A stretch of 64,000 nt of DNA from Halobacillus naozhouensis (lineage in GTDB: Bacteria; Bacillota; Bacilli; Bacillales; Halobacillaceae): positions 2,976,001 through 3,040,000 of the forward strand of contig NZ_CP121671.1 of assembly GCF_029714185.1 (NCBI RefSeq), written 5' to 3'. Position 1 is the stretch's first letter. Every line of letters starts with the position of its first letter. The notes under the pieces are model-generated. The model was not told where the DNA came from. It ran no database searches and worked only from the letters and a program-made list of their open reading frames with translations. The position numbers and the translations under genes are program-made. This document shows positions 8,686 through 16,975 of this stretch, piece by piece.

Positions 8686-10146
8686 ATGGCTGAAAAAGAA
8701 AGACAACAACTAAAACGTTCACTTAAACCACATTGGGTCTGGGCTATTGCCTTTGGATCTGCCATTGGCTGGGGGGCTTTTGTACTTCCTCCAGATTGGA
8801 TTAGTCAGGCTGGGCCTGCAGGAGTCATCATCGGGATCTTGCTAGGTGCAGTTCTAATGATGGTGATCGGGGTGAGCTACGGATTTTTAATTGAAAAATT
8901 TCCTGTTACCGGCGGAGAATTTTCCTATGCTTACATAGGATTTGGCAGGGGGCTGGCCTTTTTTGCAGGCTGGTTCTTAACACTTGGATACATTTGTATC
9001 GTTGCCTTAAATGCTTCCGCTCTTGCACTATTAGCAAAATTCCTCTTTCCCGAATTTGTGCGAATCGGCAACCTTTATACGGTTGCAGGCTATGATGTTT
9101 CCATAATCCAAGTATTGATCGCAAGCGCGGCTTTAATTATTTTTGCCTTATTAAATATTAGAGGAACTAGCTTTTCAGGACGAACCCAGTTTGTTTTTAG
9201 TATGATCCTTATTTTTGGAATTTTACTTCTGGCTGGAGGTGCGATTTTTGCTGATGGACCTAGCATCTCCAATCTCTCACCTGCTTTCCTGCCTGACCAA
9301 ACGGCTATCGCCTCTATATTGACGATCTTAGCGATTGCTCCATTTGCTTATGTAGGATTTGATAACATCCCTCAAGCTGCGGAAGAGTTTAAGTTTGAGG
9401 CCAATAAAGCCTTCGGACTTATCATCTGGTCCTTGGTAGCTGCAGGGCTCGCTTATGCTGTGATGATTTTTGTTACAGCAAGTGTCATGCCGTGGCAGGA
9501 GCTGCTTGCCCAAATCGAATCCCAGAACTCTGTATGGGGAACTGGTGATGCGATTGAAAGTTATATGGGACGGACTGGCGTATTTATCATCGCCATTGCT
9601 GTCGTCATGGGTATTTTTACTGGTCTTAACGGCTTCTTTATTTCGTCAAGCCGTCTGACATTTGCTATGGGGCGGGCACGCATCTTGCCTAATGCCTTTC
9701 GAAAACTTCATAAAAAGTACCACACTCCCTATGTCGGGATCTTGTTCACGTTGATTGTCTGTTTAATCGCTCCATGGTTCGGCAGACAAGCCTTATTATG
9801 GGTGGTGGATATGTCTTCAACAGGTGTAGCAATTGCTTACTTTTTCTGTACAGCCACTGCGTATAAGATATTCAAGTGGTCAGATAAACAAAAGGATACA
9901 CACTATGCAAGTACAGTGGCACCAGGAAGAAAGCTGTTATCACTAATTGGTTTGATCAGTTCGCTTGGATTTCTAGTCCTGCTGCTCGTGCCACAATCCC
10001 CGGCATCCTTAGGTAAGGAATCCTACATTGTTCTCGGTGTGTGGATCCTGCTTGGAATTGTTTTCTATCTTTTCAATGCACCACGCTATAACAAAATAGA
10101 GGAAAAAGAAATGAATTACCTTATTCTCGGTAAAGAAGAGCTATAA
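8686..10146 (+). CDS. APC-family amino acid permease
   Basis: 486 residues with about 12 predicted membrane helices. The N-terminal WVWAIAFGSAIGWGAF segment is the substrate-binding loop region of APC-superfamily transporters (helix I with GSAIG unwinding motif), and PVTGGEFSYAYIGFG is the matching helix II-III region. It likely imports an amino acid with protons. The substrate cannot be told from sequence. The ATG at 8686 has GGGGG 12 bases upstream, a loose spacing. It stands alone between two terminators. Confidence 0.88.
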   Translation: MAEKERQQLKRSLKPHWVWAIAFGSAIGWGAFVLPPDWISQAGPAGVIIGILLGAVLMMVIGVSYGFLIEKFPVTGGEFSYAYIGFGRGLAFFAGWFLTLGYICIVALNASALALLAKFLFPEFVRIGNLYTVAGYDVSIIQVLIASAALIIFALLNIRGTSFSGRTQFVFSMILIFGILLLAGGAIFADGPSISNLSPAFLPDQTAIASILTILAIAPFAYVGFDNIPQAAEEFKFEANKAFGLIIWSLVAAGLAYAVMIFVTASVMPWQELLAQIESQNSVWGTGDAIESYMGRTGVFIIAIAVVMGIFTGLNGFFISSSRLTFAMGRARILPNAFRKLHKKYHTPYVGILFTLIVCLIAPWFGRQALLWVVDMSSTGVAIAYFFCTATAYKIFKWSDKQKDTHYASTVAPGRKLLSLIGLISSLGFLVLLLVPQSPASLGKESYIVLGVWILLGIVFYLFNAPRYNKIEEKEMNYLILGKEEL

Positions 10147-10152
10147 AAAAGA

Positions 10153-10177
10153 AGACTCACCTTTAGAAGGTGAGTCT
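10153..10177. terminator. Bidirectional terminator
   Basis: GACTCACCTT and AAGGTGAGTC form an 11-12 bp stem with a 3-base loop between the convergent permease and TcaA-like genes. T-rich tracts follow on both strands. Confidence 0.88.
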
Positions 10178-10187
10178 CCTTTTACAT

Positions 10188-11450
10188 TTAGAACTCCACT
10201 AGTTCTGTTTCTTCCGTTCTCATAGACGACACAGGGGTCCCTGAGCTGATCAGCCACATGTCTTCCTGATCATCATAAGTGAGATCATAATTCCAAATAT
10301 AAGTGTTCTCTTCTTTCAGCCTCTCTGAACTGTCTACGTTCTCATCAAAATAACCTGATTGAAATGTAATCGACGCATACATAGTGGAAGTAAACGGACG
10401 TTTTCCTTCTTCGCTGGTGATCTCCATACTGCCTAAGTCAAAAACGATCTTCGTTACTTCTCCCTCAAATTCGGCGCCCATTTCTTCAAGTTTTTCTATC
10501 TCATTTTCAGACGCTTCCAAATATTCTTCACTTTGCATTCGTTTGAATTTGGAAATATCTTTCGCTTCGTAAGCAGCAACATATTCCTTCACATGGTCAG
10601 TAACTGCCTGTTTTAAATCCTCTTCAAGAGAACCAGAAAGACTTTCAAGTGTAGCCTCCGGGGTTATGTTTTCAAACTCTAGAGAGACGGGTTGGGATGT
10701 TTGGTATGTATTAATCGATATAATCTCATCATGCTTTTTACCGTTAGCCTTAACAATTCCTTTCACTATATGGGAACCAGGCGTTAAACCTGCTAACTCA
10801 TATACTGAATTCCCTGTTATCGTCCCAATCTTATTTCCATCAAGAAATAAGGCTACATTTTCTGCATTCGACGAAACATCTACGCTAACGGGATCCAATG
10901 TCAGAGCATATTGATCAAAGAGCAGCCATTGTGATCCTTGATTTTGTAAATGAATGATTGAATTAGATCCACTGCTATCCTCTTCTCCATCCGACACAGA
11001 CCGTAAATAACTCAAGGTAGACACAAACTGATCTGAATGTTGGTTATAATAGTCGACCATCAATTCAGCTTGTTTCACATTAAACGACTGATTTTCATGG
11101 TTAAATGCGACTAAATCCACAAGCCGATTCGCATCTTCCTCTTTAACAGCCTCTTCAAACTCTTGAACGACGTGCTGGGCGGACGTTACTTTAGTTAAGT
11201 ACATCCAGAACGTAACAGCAAAGCCTGCCAATAAAACAAACGTAATAACGGTTATAAATATTTTTCTCCAATTTCTCTTACGGTAGGAGCGCTGCTCTTC
11301 CATATGATCACTATAATAATGACTAGCATTTAACCACTCATGATTTTCTGCAAATTCCGCCGGCTGTTTTGCCTTTCGTGCTGAATTGCAATCTTCACAT
11401 CCCTGTTGCGAAGGAGGTATTTCCCTTCCGCATTTTCGACACTCCCCCAC
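10188..11450 (-). CDS. Zinc-ribbon membrane protein, TcaA/YvbJ-like
   Basis: 420 residues. An N-terminal zinc ribbon (CRKCGREI...CEDC) is followed by a basic region and one membrane helix (about residues 66-90, VITFVLLAGFAVTFWMYL), then a large extracellular part with repeated domains. This order is that of S. aureus TcaA and B. subtilis YvbJ, linked to glycopeptide and wall stress response, with no firm enzymatic role. The GTG at 11450 follows AAAGGGGGGA at good distance. The neighbours give no operon context. Confidence 0.82.
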   Translation of the reverse strand: MGECRKCGREIPPSQQGCEDCNSARKAKQPAEFAENHEWLNASHYYSDHMEEQRSYRKRNWRKIFITVITFVLLAGFAVTFWMYLTKVTSAQHVVQEFEEAVKEEDANRLVDLVAFNHENQSFNVKQAELMVDYYNQHSDQFVSTLSYLRSVSDGEEDSSGSNSIIHLQNQGSQWLLFDQYALTLDPVSVDVSSNAENVALFLDGNKIGTITGNSVYELAGLTPGSHIVKGIVKANGKKHDEIISINTYQTSQPVSLEFENITPEATLESLSGSLEEDLKQAVTDHVKEYVAAYEAKDISKFKRMQSEEYLEASENEIEKLEEMGAEFEGEVTKIVFDLGSMEITSEEGKRPFTSTMYASITFQSGYFDENVDSSERLKEENTYIWNYDLTYDDQEDMWLISSGTPVSSMRTEETELVEF

Positions 11451-11596
11451 AAAACTCCCCCCTTTCTGAACAAACTAATTCCATTTTACCATATCGTGAA
11501 ACTTCCAGCAGGGTAATTTTCATTTATTTTACAGTTGGGGAAGGGCAGCGGGAGCCCCGAATGAGCACTCACATCAACATGCCGTGAAATAGAAAA

Positions 11597-11622
11597 GAGG
11601 CCTCTCTACAGCGAGAAGCCTC
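11597..11622 (-). terminator. Terminator after the SinI-like gene
   Basis: GAGGCTTCTC and GAGAGGCCTC pair with a 6-base loop on the minus strand, followed by TTTTCTATTT. It starts 8 bases after the small gene's stop, supporting that gene as the end of a transcript. Confidence 0.75.
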
Positions 11623-11630
11623 CAATTTAT

Positions 11631-11753
11631 TCAGATCTGTCGTTTCATAAAAAGTTGTCTAATTTCTTCTTTAGTTAAGCCGATGTCCCTTGCCTGCTTT
11701 ATCAAAGCGATCCAATCAGCATCCAAACTCCTCTTACTCTCTACCTTTTCCAA
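11631..11753 (-). CDS. SinI-like anti-repressor peptide downstream of a c-di-GMP riboswitch
   Basis: A 40-residue frame, too short for the usual cut-off. Its core reads LDADWIALIKQARDIGLTKEEIRQLF, written here in two parts: LDADWIALIKQARD and IGLTKEEIRQLF. This matches the SinI domain (LDQEWVELMVEAKE...SPEEIRKYL in B. subtilis), two helices that bind the SinR dimerisation hook. The start is TTG at 11753 with GGAGGGAG ending 9 bases upstream. No in-frame ATG is available because TGA lies upstream. The gene is preceded by the promoter at 11912-11939 and riboswitch at 11785-11890, and followed by a terminator, so it is a one-gene unit. Binding to a SinR-like partner is inferred. Confidence 0.85.
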   Translation of the reverse strand: MEKVESKRSLDADWIALIKQARDIGLTKEEIRQLFMKRQI

Positions 11754-11754
11754 T

Positions 11755-11777
11755 GAATGATTCTCCCTCCATCATTC
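11755..11777 (-). promoter_or_regulatory. Hairpin holding the SinI-like gene's ribosome site in its loop
   Basis: GAATGAT (11777-11771) and ATCATTC (11761-11755) form a 7-bp stem. The loop is the GGAGGGAGA ribosome site, one base before the TTG start codon. It sits 8 bases after the riboswitch aptamer and may be part of its expression platform. How ligand binding changes it cannot be told from sequence alone. Confidence 0.5.
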
Positions 11778-11784
11778 ACCCTCA

Positions 11785-11890
11785 GGCAACCCGGCCGCCA
11801 TAACCATTCTAGGAGTATGTATAAAATACGGGGATGGCGTTAGACCCGTAGCTTTGCGTCCTTATTTTTCAATAAGTTTGCTTTTTGCAG
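11785..11890 (-). ncRNA. c-di-GMP-I riboswitch (GEMM-I)
   Basis: The minus strand shows the aptamer features in order: AAAGCAAAC; a P2 stem CTTATT-GAAA-AATAAG with a GNRA tetraloop (11876-11861); the invariant GGACGCAAAGC (11861-11851); TACGGGTCTAA; a P3 stem (CGCCAT at 11839-11834 with ATGGCG at 11801-11796); and GCCGGGTTGCC (11795-11785), whose TTGC pairs with the 5' GCAA. These are the conserved elements of the Rfam GEMM-I model as I know it. It lies between a sigma-A-like promoter and the SinI-like gene. Confidence 0.92.
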
Positions 11891-11911
11891 GGAAAGTTGT
11901 TTGTTATCCTA

Positions 11912-11939
11912 ATTATAAGCTAGGATTGTTAAAAAGCAA
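11912..11939 (-). promoter_or_regulatory. Sigma-A-like promoter of the riboswitch transcript
   Basis: TTGCTT (11939-11934), a 16-base spacer and a perfect TATAAT (11917-11912) lie just upstream of the aptamer. The -10 box lies inside a small dyad (ATCCTA / TAGGAT). Confidence 0.7.
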
Positions 11940-11946
11940 TTGTTTT

Positions 11947-12153
11947 TTACGACAAAATCCGATAATTTTCGTGAGCCACTACAGTTCGTTCATAATCAAA
12001 TTCAATCTCTTCAAAATTCTCCATAATTGTCAAATCTACAATCACCGATCGTTGGCATTGACTCGGGAGGACCTCTCCTTTAAAACGTATATTGTTTCTC
12101 TCAAACTCTACAATGTTACCGGGATTGGCTTTTTTCGTATCTGCTTTAAACAC
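11947..12153 (-). CDS. DUF2187 family protein (YkvS-like)
   Basis: 68 residues. The core ANPGNIVEFERNNIRFKGEV followed by RSVIVDLTIMENF...TVVAHENYRIL matches B. subtilis YkvS and the DUF2187 family, small SH3-like proteins of unknown role. The GTG at 12153 lies 8 bases after AAAGGGG. The longer TTG start at 12171 overlaps that site. It is separated from the riboswitch unit by only a few bases and read in the same direction, but the promoter at 11912-11939 gives the latter its own start. Confidence 0.85.
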   Translation of the reverse strand: MFKADTKKANPGNIVEFERNNIRFKGEVLPSQCQRSVIVDLTIMENFEEIEFDYERTVVAHENYRILS

Positions 12154-12255
12154 GTATAAGACCCCTTTCAAAAAAACAATATAAATGTAAGCTTACTTCA
12201 ACTTTCTCAATTCAACAACCTTTTCAAATGAATTGTAAAAAAATTGTAACAAAAA

Positions 12256-12282
12256 AGAAACGGAGCACACAGCTCCGTTTCT
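12256..12282 (-). terminator. Terminator after the BY-kinase gene
   Basis: AGAAACGGAGC and GCTCCGTTTCT pair with a 5-base loop on the minus strand, followed by TTTTTG. It closes the Wzz/BY-kinase operon. Confidence 0.88.
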
Positions 12283-12283
12283 C

Positions 12284-12994
12284 TTATGAATTACCGTAGT
12301 AATAATAGTAGTTACTGTTCTTCTTCTCCCGATCATTTAATACAACACCTAGGAGATTAGCCTTAGACTGCTCTAACAGTTCTTTAGCTCGCTCGGCGGC
12401 CTGGAATTCTGTTTGGCCGCTGCGAACGACCAGCATAACTCCATCCACTTCTCTTGCTAATACTTGTGAATCGGATACAGCAAGTACTGGGGGGGTATCT
12501 AGGATGAGCAAATCATAGGATTGACGCGCTTCCATCATTAATTTATGCATGGCCTTGGAACCCAATAGCTCCGACGGGTTCGGTGGGATCGGCCCACTAG
12601 GCAATACATCTAAGTTATCAACAGCCGTAATTTGAGTGGTTTCTTTCAATGTCTGACGGCCCACTAAGAAATTGCTTAAGCCTTTTGTGTTATTTAACCG
12701 AAAGGAATGATGAACAGTAGGTTTTCTTAGATCAGCATCGACTAACAATACGCGCTTACCCTGTTGGGCGAAAACAGCTGCCATGTTAGCAGAAGTCATC
12801 GACTTACCCTCAGAAGGTCCTGCAGAAGTAATCAATAATGATTGAAGCTCCTTGTCCACAGAAGCAAACTGCAAATTAGCTCGAATCGTACGATACTGCT
12901 CAGCAATTGGAGATTTAGGGTTATCGTTAGCAATAATTTTTCTTGCTTTCATAGCAACTTGTTTTTTCCTTGACTTACGTACCAACGGATTCAC
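12284..12994 (-). CDS. Capsular polysaccharide BY-type tyrosine kinase (CpsD/YwqD-like)
   Basis: 236 residues. Walker A is SAGPSEGKSMTSAN near residue 57, Walker A' is VLLVDADLRKPTVH, and Walker B is LLILDTPPV. The tail ends in a run of five tyrosines, the autophosphorylation cluster of bacterial tyrosine kinases. It acts with the membrane modulator encoded just upstream to control polymer export or length. The start is GTG at 12994, inside the modulator gene (20-base overlap). A TTG at 12985 with AGAGGTGA ahead of it is an alternative. Confidence 0.94.
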   Translation of the reverse strand: MNPLVRKSRKKQVAMKARKIIANDNPKSPIAEQYRTIRANLQFASVDKELQSLLITSAGPSEGKSMTSANMAAVFAQQGKRVLLVDADLRKPTVHHSFRLNNTKGLSNFLVGRQTLKETTQITAVDNLDVLPSGPIPPNPSELLGSKAMHKLMMEARQSYDLLILDTPPVLAVSDSQVLAREVDGVMLVVRSGQTEFQAAERAKELLEQSKANLLGVVLNDREKKNSNYYYYYGNS

Positions 12995-13733
12995 CTCTTA
13001 CCTTTGAAGCTCTACTTGTATGTCTATTCATTGTTTCAGGACCTAAATCTTCCTCTGATACGGTTGAAATAACACCCATTAATGGAAGACCTAATGTTTT
13101 CTCGATATCCTGCTCAGTCTTAACAGTGTTATCCAGGTATTCAAGTAAGAAAGCTAATCCGACACCGACCATTAGACCAACTACTAAGGCAATAGCTATA
13201 TTAAGCATTGGTTTTGGACTGACCGGCTGTGGATTTTCCACTTGTTCAGCTGGAGATAAGATATTGACGTTATTAACGCTCATTAAATCCGGAATCGTTT
13301 CCTGGAACGTTTCCACAGTACTATTGGCTAGTTCAACTGCCATAGCGCGGCTTTCATCCGTGACCGTCACTGTAACAACTTGAGATTGTTCAGCACTTGC
13401 CACTTGAATTTTGTTACTTAACACATCAGATGAAATATCCAAGTTCAATGATTCAATGACTTGATCAAGAATAGCCGGGCTTTTAATAATAACGTTATAA
13501 GTATTTATAAGTTCAACATTCGTACGTATATCGTTAATATCATACGGGGATTCCTCTTGCTGACTCGCAGATTGATTAACAATAAATTGGGTTGAAGCCT
13601 GATAGGTAGGCGTTAACACAAAAAATGTAACAATTGCACTTATTACTGCAGCTCCTCCGGTGACTGCAATAATCATCCAAATTCTCTTTTTCAATACTTC
13701 AAAAATCTCTTTCAGAGAAATCGTTTCCTCCAT
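12975..13733 (-). CDS. Wzz-domain polysaccharide co-polymerase / kinase modulator (CpsC/YwqC-like)
   Basis: 252 residues. It has a Wzz domain with two membrane helices (residues 18-40 and about 176-200) flanking an extracellular coiled segment, and a proline-rich NPQPVSPKPML motif before helix 2. The cytoplasmic tail would activate the BY-kinase encoded next. Such pairs control chain length of capsule, exopolysaccharide or teichuronic acid. The start is ATG at 13733 with GTGGAGG upstream. It is the first gene of a two-gene operon. Confidence 0.93.
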   Translation of the reverse strand: MEETISLKEIFEVLKKRIWMIIAVTGGAAVISAIVTFFVLTPTYQASTQFIVNQSASQQEESPYDINDIRTNVELINTYNVIIKSPAILDQVIESLNLDISSDVLSNKIQVASAEQSQVVTVTVTDESRAMAVELANSTVETFQETIPDLMSVNNVNILSPAEQVENPQPVSPKPMLNIAIALVVGLMVGVGLAFLLEYLDNTVKTEQDIEKTLGLPLMGVISTVSEEDLGPETMNRHTSRASKVRGESVGT

Positions 13734-13776
13734 AGATGTACCTCCACTTATGTAAAATATTCAAAAATATATTCAC

Positions 13777-13785
13777 ATTATATCA
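13777..13785 (-). promoter_or_regulatory. Extended -10 promoter element of the Wzz/BY-kinase operon
   Basis: TGATATAAT (TGnTATAAT) on the minus strand, about 45 bases before the start codon. No good -35 box was found at the standard distance. Confidence 0.45.
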
Positions 13786-13902
13786 CAGTATGTCAGGTTT
13801 TGAAGGAACTATAGCAAAATTTTACTAAGTGGTAATATAAATTTCATAGATACACATTAAACATGTTGTTTACTCTATGCCTTATCACCTAGTAAAGCAA
13901 AA

Positions 13903-13925
13903 AAGATCTCTTTACAGGAGACCTT
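13903..13925 (-). terminator. Terminator after the first tagO
   Basis: AAGGTCTC and GAGATCTT pair around a 7-base loop on the minus strand, followed by TTTTTGC, 3 bases after the tagO stop. Confidence 0.75.
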
Positions 13926-13927
13926 CT

Positions 13928-14974
13928 TTACTCTTTACTTCTGGACGCTTCTATTCGGTTTAAAATGGGACGATATCTTTCACCGGCCGCCCCAGTAATT
14001 TCAACCATTAACTCCACTGTAATCAGGATAATCGTTCCCATCAGCAGGGAACTTACTAATGTGGCTTGTGAGAAAAACACTGCAGATAAACTAAAGAGAG
14101 CGCTCATCGTATAAATCATAATTACGGTTTCAGGATGGCTGTATCCAAGTTTAAGCAAACAGTGATGTAAATGAGCAGAATCAGGCTTCATTATGGGTCG
14201 TCCTGTCATGGCACGACGAAGAATCGCAAATATTGTGTCTGATATTGGTACACCCAGGATAATAATTGGGATAACTAAAGAAAAGAGGGTTACATTTTTA
14301 AATCCGAGTAACGAAAGAACACCAATCATAAACCCTAAGAACATAGCTCCTGTATCGCCCATAAAAATTTTTGCTGGATAAAAGTTGAACACAAGAAACC
14401 CTAAAGTAGCCCCGAACATCATTAGGCCGAGAAACATAACGAAAGAATTTCCCATCGTTATAGCCATTCCTGTAATCGTTAATAAAGCAATGGCAGCGAT
14501 TCCGGCAGCAAGCCCGTCCAACCCATCCACAAGGTTTATGGCGTTAGTAATGCCAACAATCCAGAGAAGCGTGATAGGGAAACTAAGAACTCCGAATTCT
14601 AATTGTCCCCCATAAGGAAGATTAATGAATTCAACTTCCACACCATTCAGAATCACAATTACAGCCGCTAAAGTTTGGCCGCTTAACTTATACCAAGGGG
14701 CAAGCCCGTAAATATCGTCAATAATTCCCGTGGCCACAATAATTGTAGCTCCAACCATAATGGGCCATGTGTACATACTTTCCGGCATAAACAAACTGAC
14801 TCCAAGCAACACGCCTATGAAAATCGCTAAACCGCCTAATCGTGGCATTAAACGCTTATGGACTTTTCGAGAATCAGGAGAGTCTGTCGCCCCGATATAA
14901 ATAGCTAATTTTTTCACAAAAGGTGTCAATAAAATTACAGCTATAAAGCAAAATAAAAAGGCCTTGAACTCCAT
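13928..14974 (-). CDS. tagO: Undecaprenyl-phosphate GlcNAc-1-phosphate transferase (TagO), copy 1
   Basis: 348 residues with about 10-11 membrane helices. It belongs to the MraY/WecA family: DDIYGL in cytoplasmic loop 2, NAINLVDGLDGLAAG, PAKIFMGDTGAMFLG and HLHHCLLKLG in the last loop are all present. It begins wall polymer synthesis by moving GlcNAc-1-phosphate to undecaprenyl phosphate at the membrane. The start is ATG with GGGAGG 8 bases ahead. A second homologue sits at 40732-41829. Confidence 0.94.
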   Translation of the reverse strand: MEFKAFLFCFIAVILLTPFVKKLAIYIGATDSPDSRKVHKRLMPRLGGLAIFIGVLLGVSLFMPESMYTWPIMVGATIIVATGIIDDIYGLAPWYKLSGQTLAAVIVILNGVEVEFINLPYGGQLEFGVLSFPITLLWIVGITNAINLVDGLDGLAAGIAAIALLTITGMAITMGNSFVMFLGLMMFGATLGFLVFNFYPAKIFMGDTGAMFLGFMIGVLSLLGFKNVTLFSLVIPIIILGVPISDTIFAILRRAMTGRPIMKPDSAHLHHCLLKLGYSHPETVIMIYTMSALFSLSAVFFSQATLVSSLLMGTIILITVELMVEITGAAGERYRPILNRIEASRSKE

Positions 14975-15015
14975 GAAGGAACCTCCCTTCCTTTGTCATC
15001 CGTGATTTATAATCT

Positions 15016-16143
15016 TCATCCATTGCACTCTACTTTTGTCGGTATTTCGGGAAATAAATGATAAACCTGATTTACTTGAGCTGCAAAATGATGTAATGAA
15101 AATCGACTGGATGCAAATTCGCGGAAGCTTTCTCCTATCGATTCAAGCTCAATCCCTTTTAAGGAATAGGCTTGATTAAGCGCCCCTGCAATCACTTCAG
15201 CCTCAGGCTGTTCAATGATCCAACCGTATTTCCTGGAAGGGATAAGTTTATCGACACCTCCAACATCCGTTGTTATAGCAGGAACCCCCGCCCTAGCTGA
15301 TTCCAGTAACACAAGAGGAAAACTCTCACTTTTAGATGTCAGCAGAGTCAAGTCCATCATCGGAAGCAAAGCTTCCACATCTGGTCTAAATCCTAAGAAG
15401 TGTACATGATCTTCTATCTCCAATGCTTTGCATTGTCTTTTTAATTGATCTTCTAGCGTGCCATCACCTATAAGCAGTAAATGAGCTCTCTTTTCTCGCT
15501 TAAGAAAAGTTGCAAAAGAGTTAAGAGCCAGCTCGTGCTGCTTCACTGCTTCAAAGCGGGCTACCATAGCCACTAAAAAATCTCCTTCCCTAAATCCGAG
15601 TTCTTCCCTCTGTAAGTTTACTTCAGGTCTTACTGAAAAATCAATGCCATTATAAATGGTGGTAATTTTATGATCGGGGACGTTCATTTGCAGAAGTCTC
15701 GTGCGAAAACGCTCAGAAATGGCCAGACAATGATCTGCAGAACGGATCGCCCGCTTATGAAGATGCATAAACAGCTCACCTTTCATCCCATGGCCAATAA
15801 AGTCATCATTGGGGTCACTATGAAGGGTAAGAACCCAAGGTATCGAAATTTTAGATTTAAGCATCCTCAGAAGTACGTTTGCTCTTGGTCCATGTGTATG
15901 GATGATATCAATATTTTCTTGCTGAATATACCTTTTTATTTGAAAAAGAACTGAAAGGTCAAAGGGAAAAGCTTGCTTAAATTTTTCAGTTTGGATTCCT
16001 AACTGATCAGCACGCTGCACCATCTCTCCTTCTTCTAAAACACCTAAAATAACTTCATCATGATCCAATTTGTTTAATAAAGATAAGATATGATTCATGC
16101 CACCGCCAGTTTCGTTTCCTGCATTTAAATGTAGAACTTTCAT
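15016..16143 (-). CDS. Glycosyltransferase family 4
   Basis: 375 residues with the GT-B layout of GT4 enzymes. The N-terminal domain begins MKVLHLNAGNETGGGMNHI, VARFEAVKQH marks the start of the C-terminal domain, LLIGDGTLEDQL follows, and the donor site is the acidic SKSESFPLVLLESARAGVP (EX7E). It probably adds a sugar from a nucleotide donor to a lipid-linked wall polymer. The ATG at 16143 is preferred over an upstream TTG-type start at 16170. It lies between tagO and tagA in the same direction. Confidence 0.88.
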   Translation of the reverse strand: MKVLHLNAGNETGGGMNHILSLLNKLDHDEVILGVLEEGEMVQRADQLGIQTEKFKQAFPFDLSVLFQIKRYIQQENIDIIHTHGPRANVLLRMLKSKISIPWVLTLHSDPNDDFIGHGMKGELFMHLHKRAIRSADHCLAISERFRTRLLQMNVPDHKITTIYNGIDFSVRPEVNLQREELGFREGDFLVAMVARFEAVKQHELALNSFATFLKREKRAHLLLIGDGTLEDQLKRQCKALEIEDHVHFLGFRPDVEALLPMMDLTLLTSKSESFPLVLLESARAGVPAITTDVGGVDKLIPSRKYGWIIEQPEAEVIAGALNQAYSLKGIELESIGESFREFASSRFSLHHFAAQVNQVYHLFPEIPTKVECNG

Positions 16144-16185
16144 AGCCTTATCCCCCAATCTCCACCGCACTTTGCTCTTAGAATG

Positions 16186-16917
16186 TCACTTTCTCCGTAA
16201 GATATGCCAAATGAATCGTGGCAGCTGTAACATCCGTTTCCAGCGTGATGGTTGTTTAATTAATCTATAAAGCCATTCAATATTCAACTTTTGCCAGCTC
16301 TTCGGTGCCCGCTTCACATAACCAGCTAAACCATCAAAACTTCCTCCAACTCCCATAAAAAGCCCCTGACTAAACTGATTGGAATGTTCGTGTATCCACT
16401 TCTCCTGATTTGGAAACCCTAACCCCACAAAGACCAAATCAGGGTCGGTTTTCTTAACATCTTGAGCGACAGAAGCATCATTAATATCAAAATAACCATG
16501 ATGAGAGCCCGCAATAACCAAATTTGGGAATTTAATTTTAATATTGGCCATAGCCTTGTTCAGGACATCTTGCTTAGCACCAAGGAAATAGCACCTTAGA
16601 CCATCATGATTCGCTTTTTCTAACAGCTGATACATCAAGTCATAGCCAGCAATCCGTTCAGGTAAAGGCTGACGTATTAACTTGGAGCCAAGGACGACAC
16701 CGATACCATCTGCAATGACATAATCCGCTTTCTGAAGGATTTGTTTATAGTCTTCATCCTCTTCTGCCGCCATTACGATTTCTGGATTAGCTGTAACTAC
16801 AAACAACTTTTTCTTTGCTTCGATGCCAGGATATAAATGATCGTGCAACAATTGTTGATTATTTATTTTTACAAAAGGAATTCCTTTAATTTCAACATAC
16901 GCCTGATTTTTTTCCAT
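16186..16917 (-). CDS. tagA: WecG/TagA family N-acetylmannosaminyltransferase, copy 1
   Basis: 243 residues, GT26 family. It has ADGIGVVLGSKL with the catalytic Asp region, RIAGYDLMYQLLE, FVGLGFPNQEKWI, and a basic C-terminus (PKSWQKLNIEWLYRLIKQPSR) that binds membrane. TagA moves ManNAc from UDP-ManNAc to undecaprenyl-PP-GlcNAc, the committed step to teichoic acid linkage units. The ATG at 16917 lies 7 bases after AAAGGTG. It shares the strand with tagO and the GT4 gene. A paralogue is at 32121-32834. Confidence 0.94.
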   Translation of the reverse strand: MEKNQAYVEIKGIPFVKINNQQLLHDHLYPGIEAKKKLFVVTANPEIVMAAEEDEDYKQILQKADYVIADGIGVVLGSKLIRQPLPERIAGYDLMYQLLEKANHDGLRCYFLGAKQDVLNKAMANIKIKFPNLVIAGSHHGYFDINDASVAQDVKKTDPDLVFVGLGFPNQEKWIHEHSNQFSQGLFMGVGGSFDGLAGYVKRAPKSWQKLNIEWLYRLIKQPSRWKRMLQLPRFIWHILRRK

Positions 16918-16938
16918 GACAAGACACCTTTCCATGCT

Positions 16939-16975
16939 TTTACAAAAAATAATACAAAGTTAACAAAAATATACA
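16939..16975 (+). promoter_or_regulatory. PhoP-box-like hexamer array upstream of tagA
   Basis: TTTACA (16939), AATACA (16951), TTAACA (16960) and TATACA (16970) recur on the plus strand at 9-12 base steps, directly ahead of the tagA ribosome site. B. subtilis PhoP recognises repeated TT(A/T/C)ACA hexamers and controls teichoic acid operons. The assignment here is by resemblance only. Confidence 0.35.
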
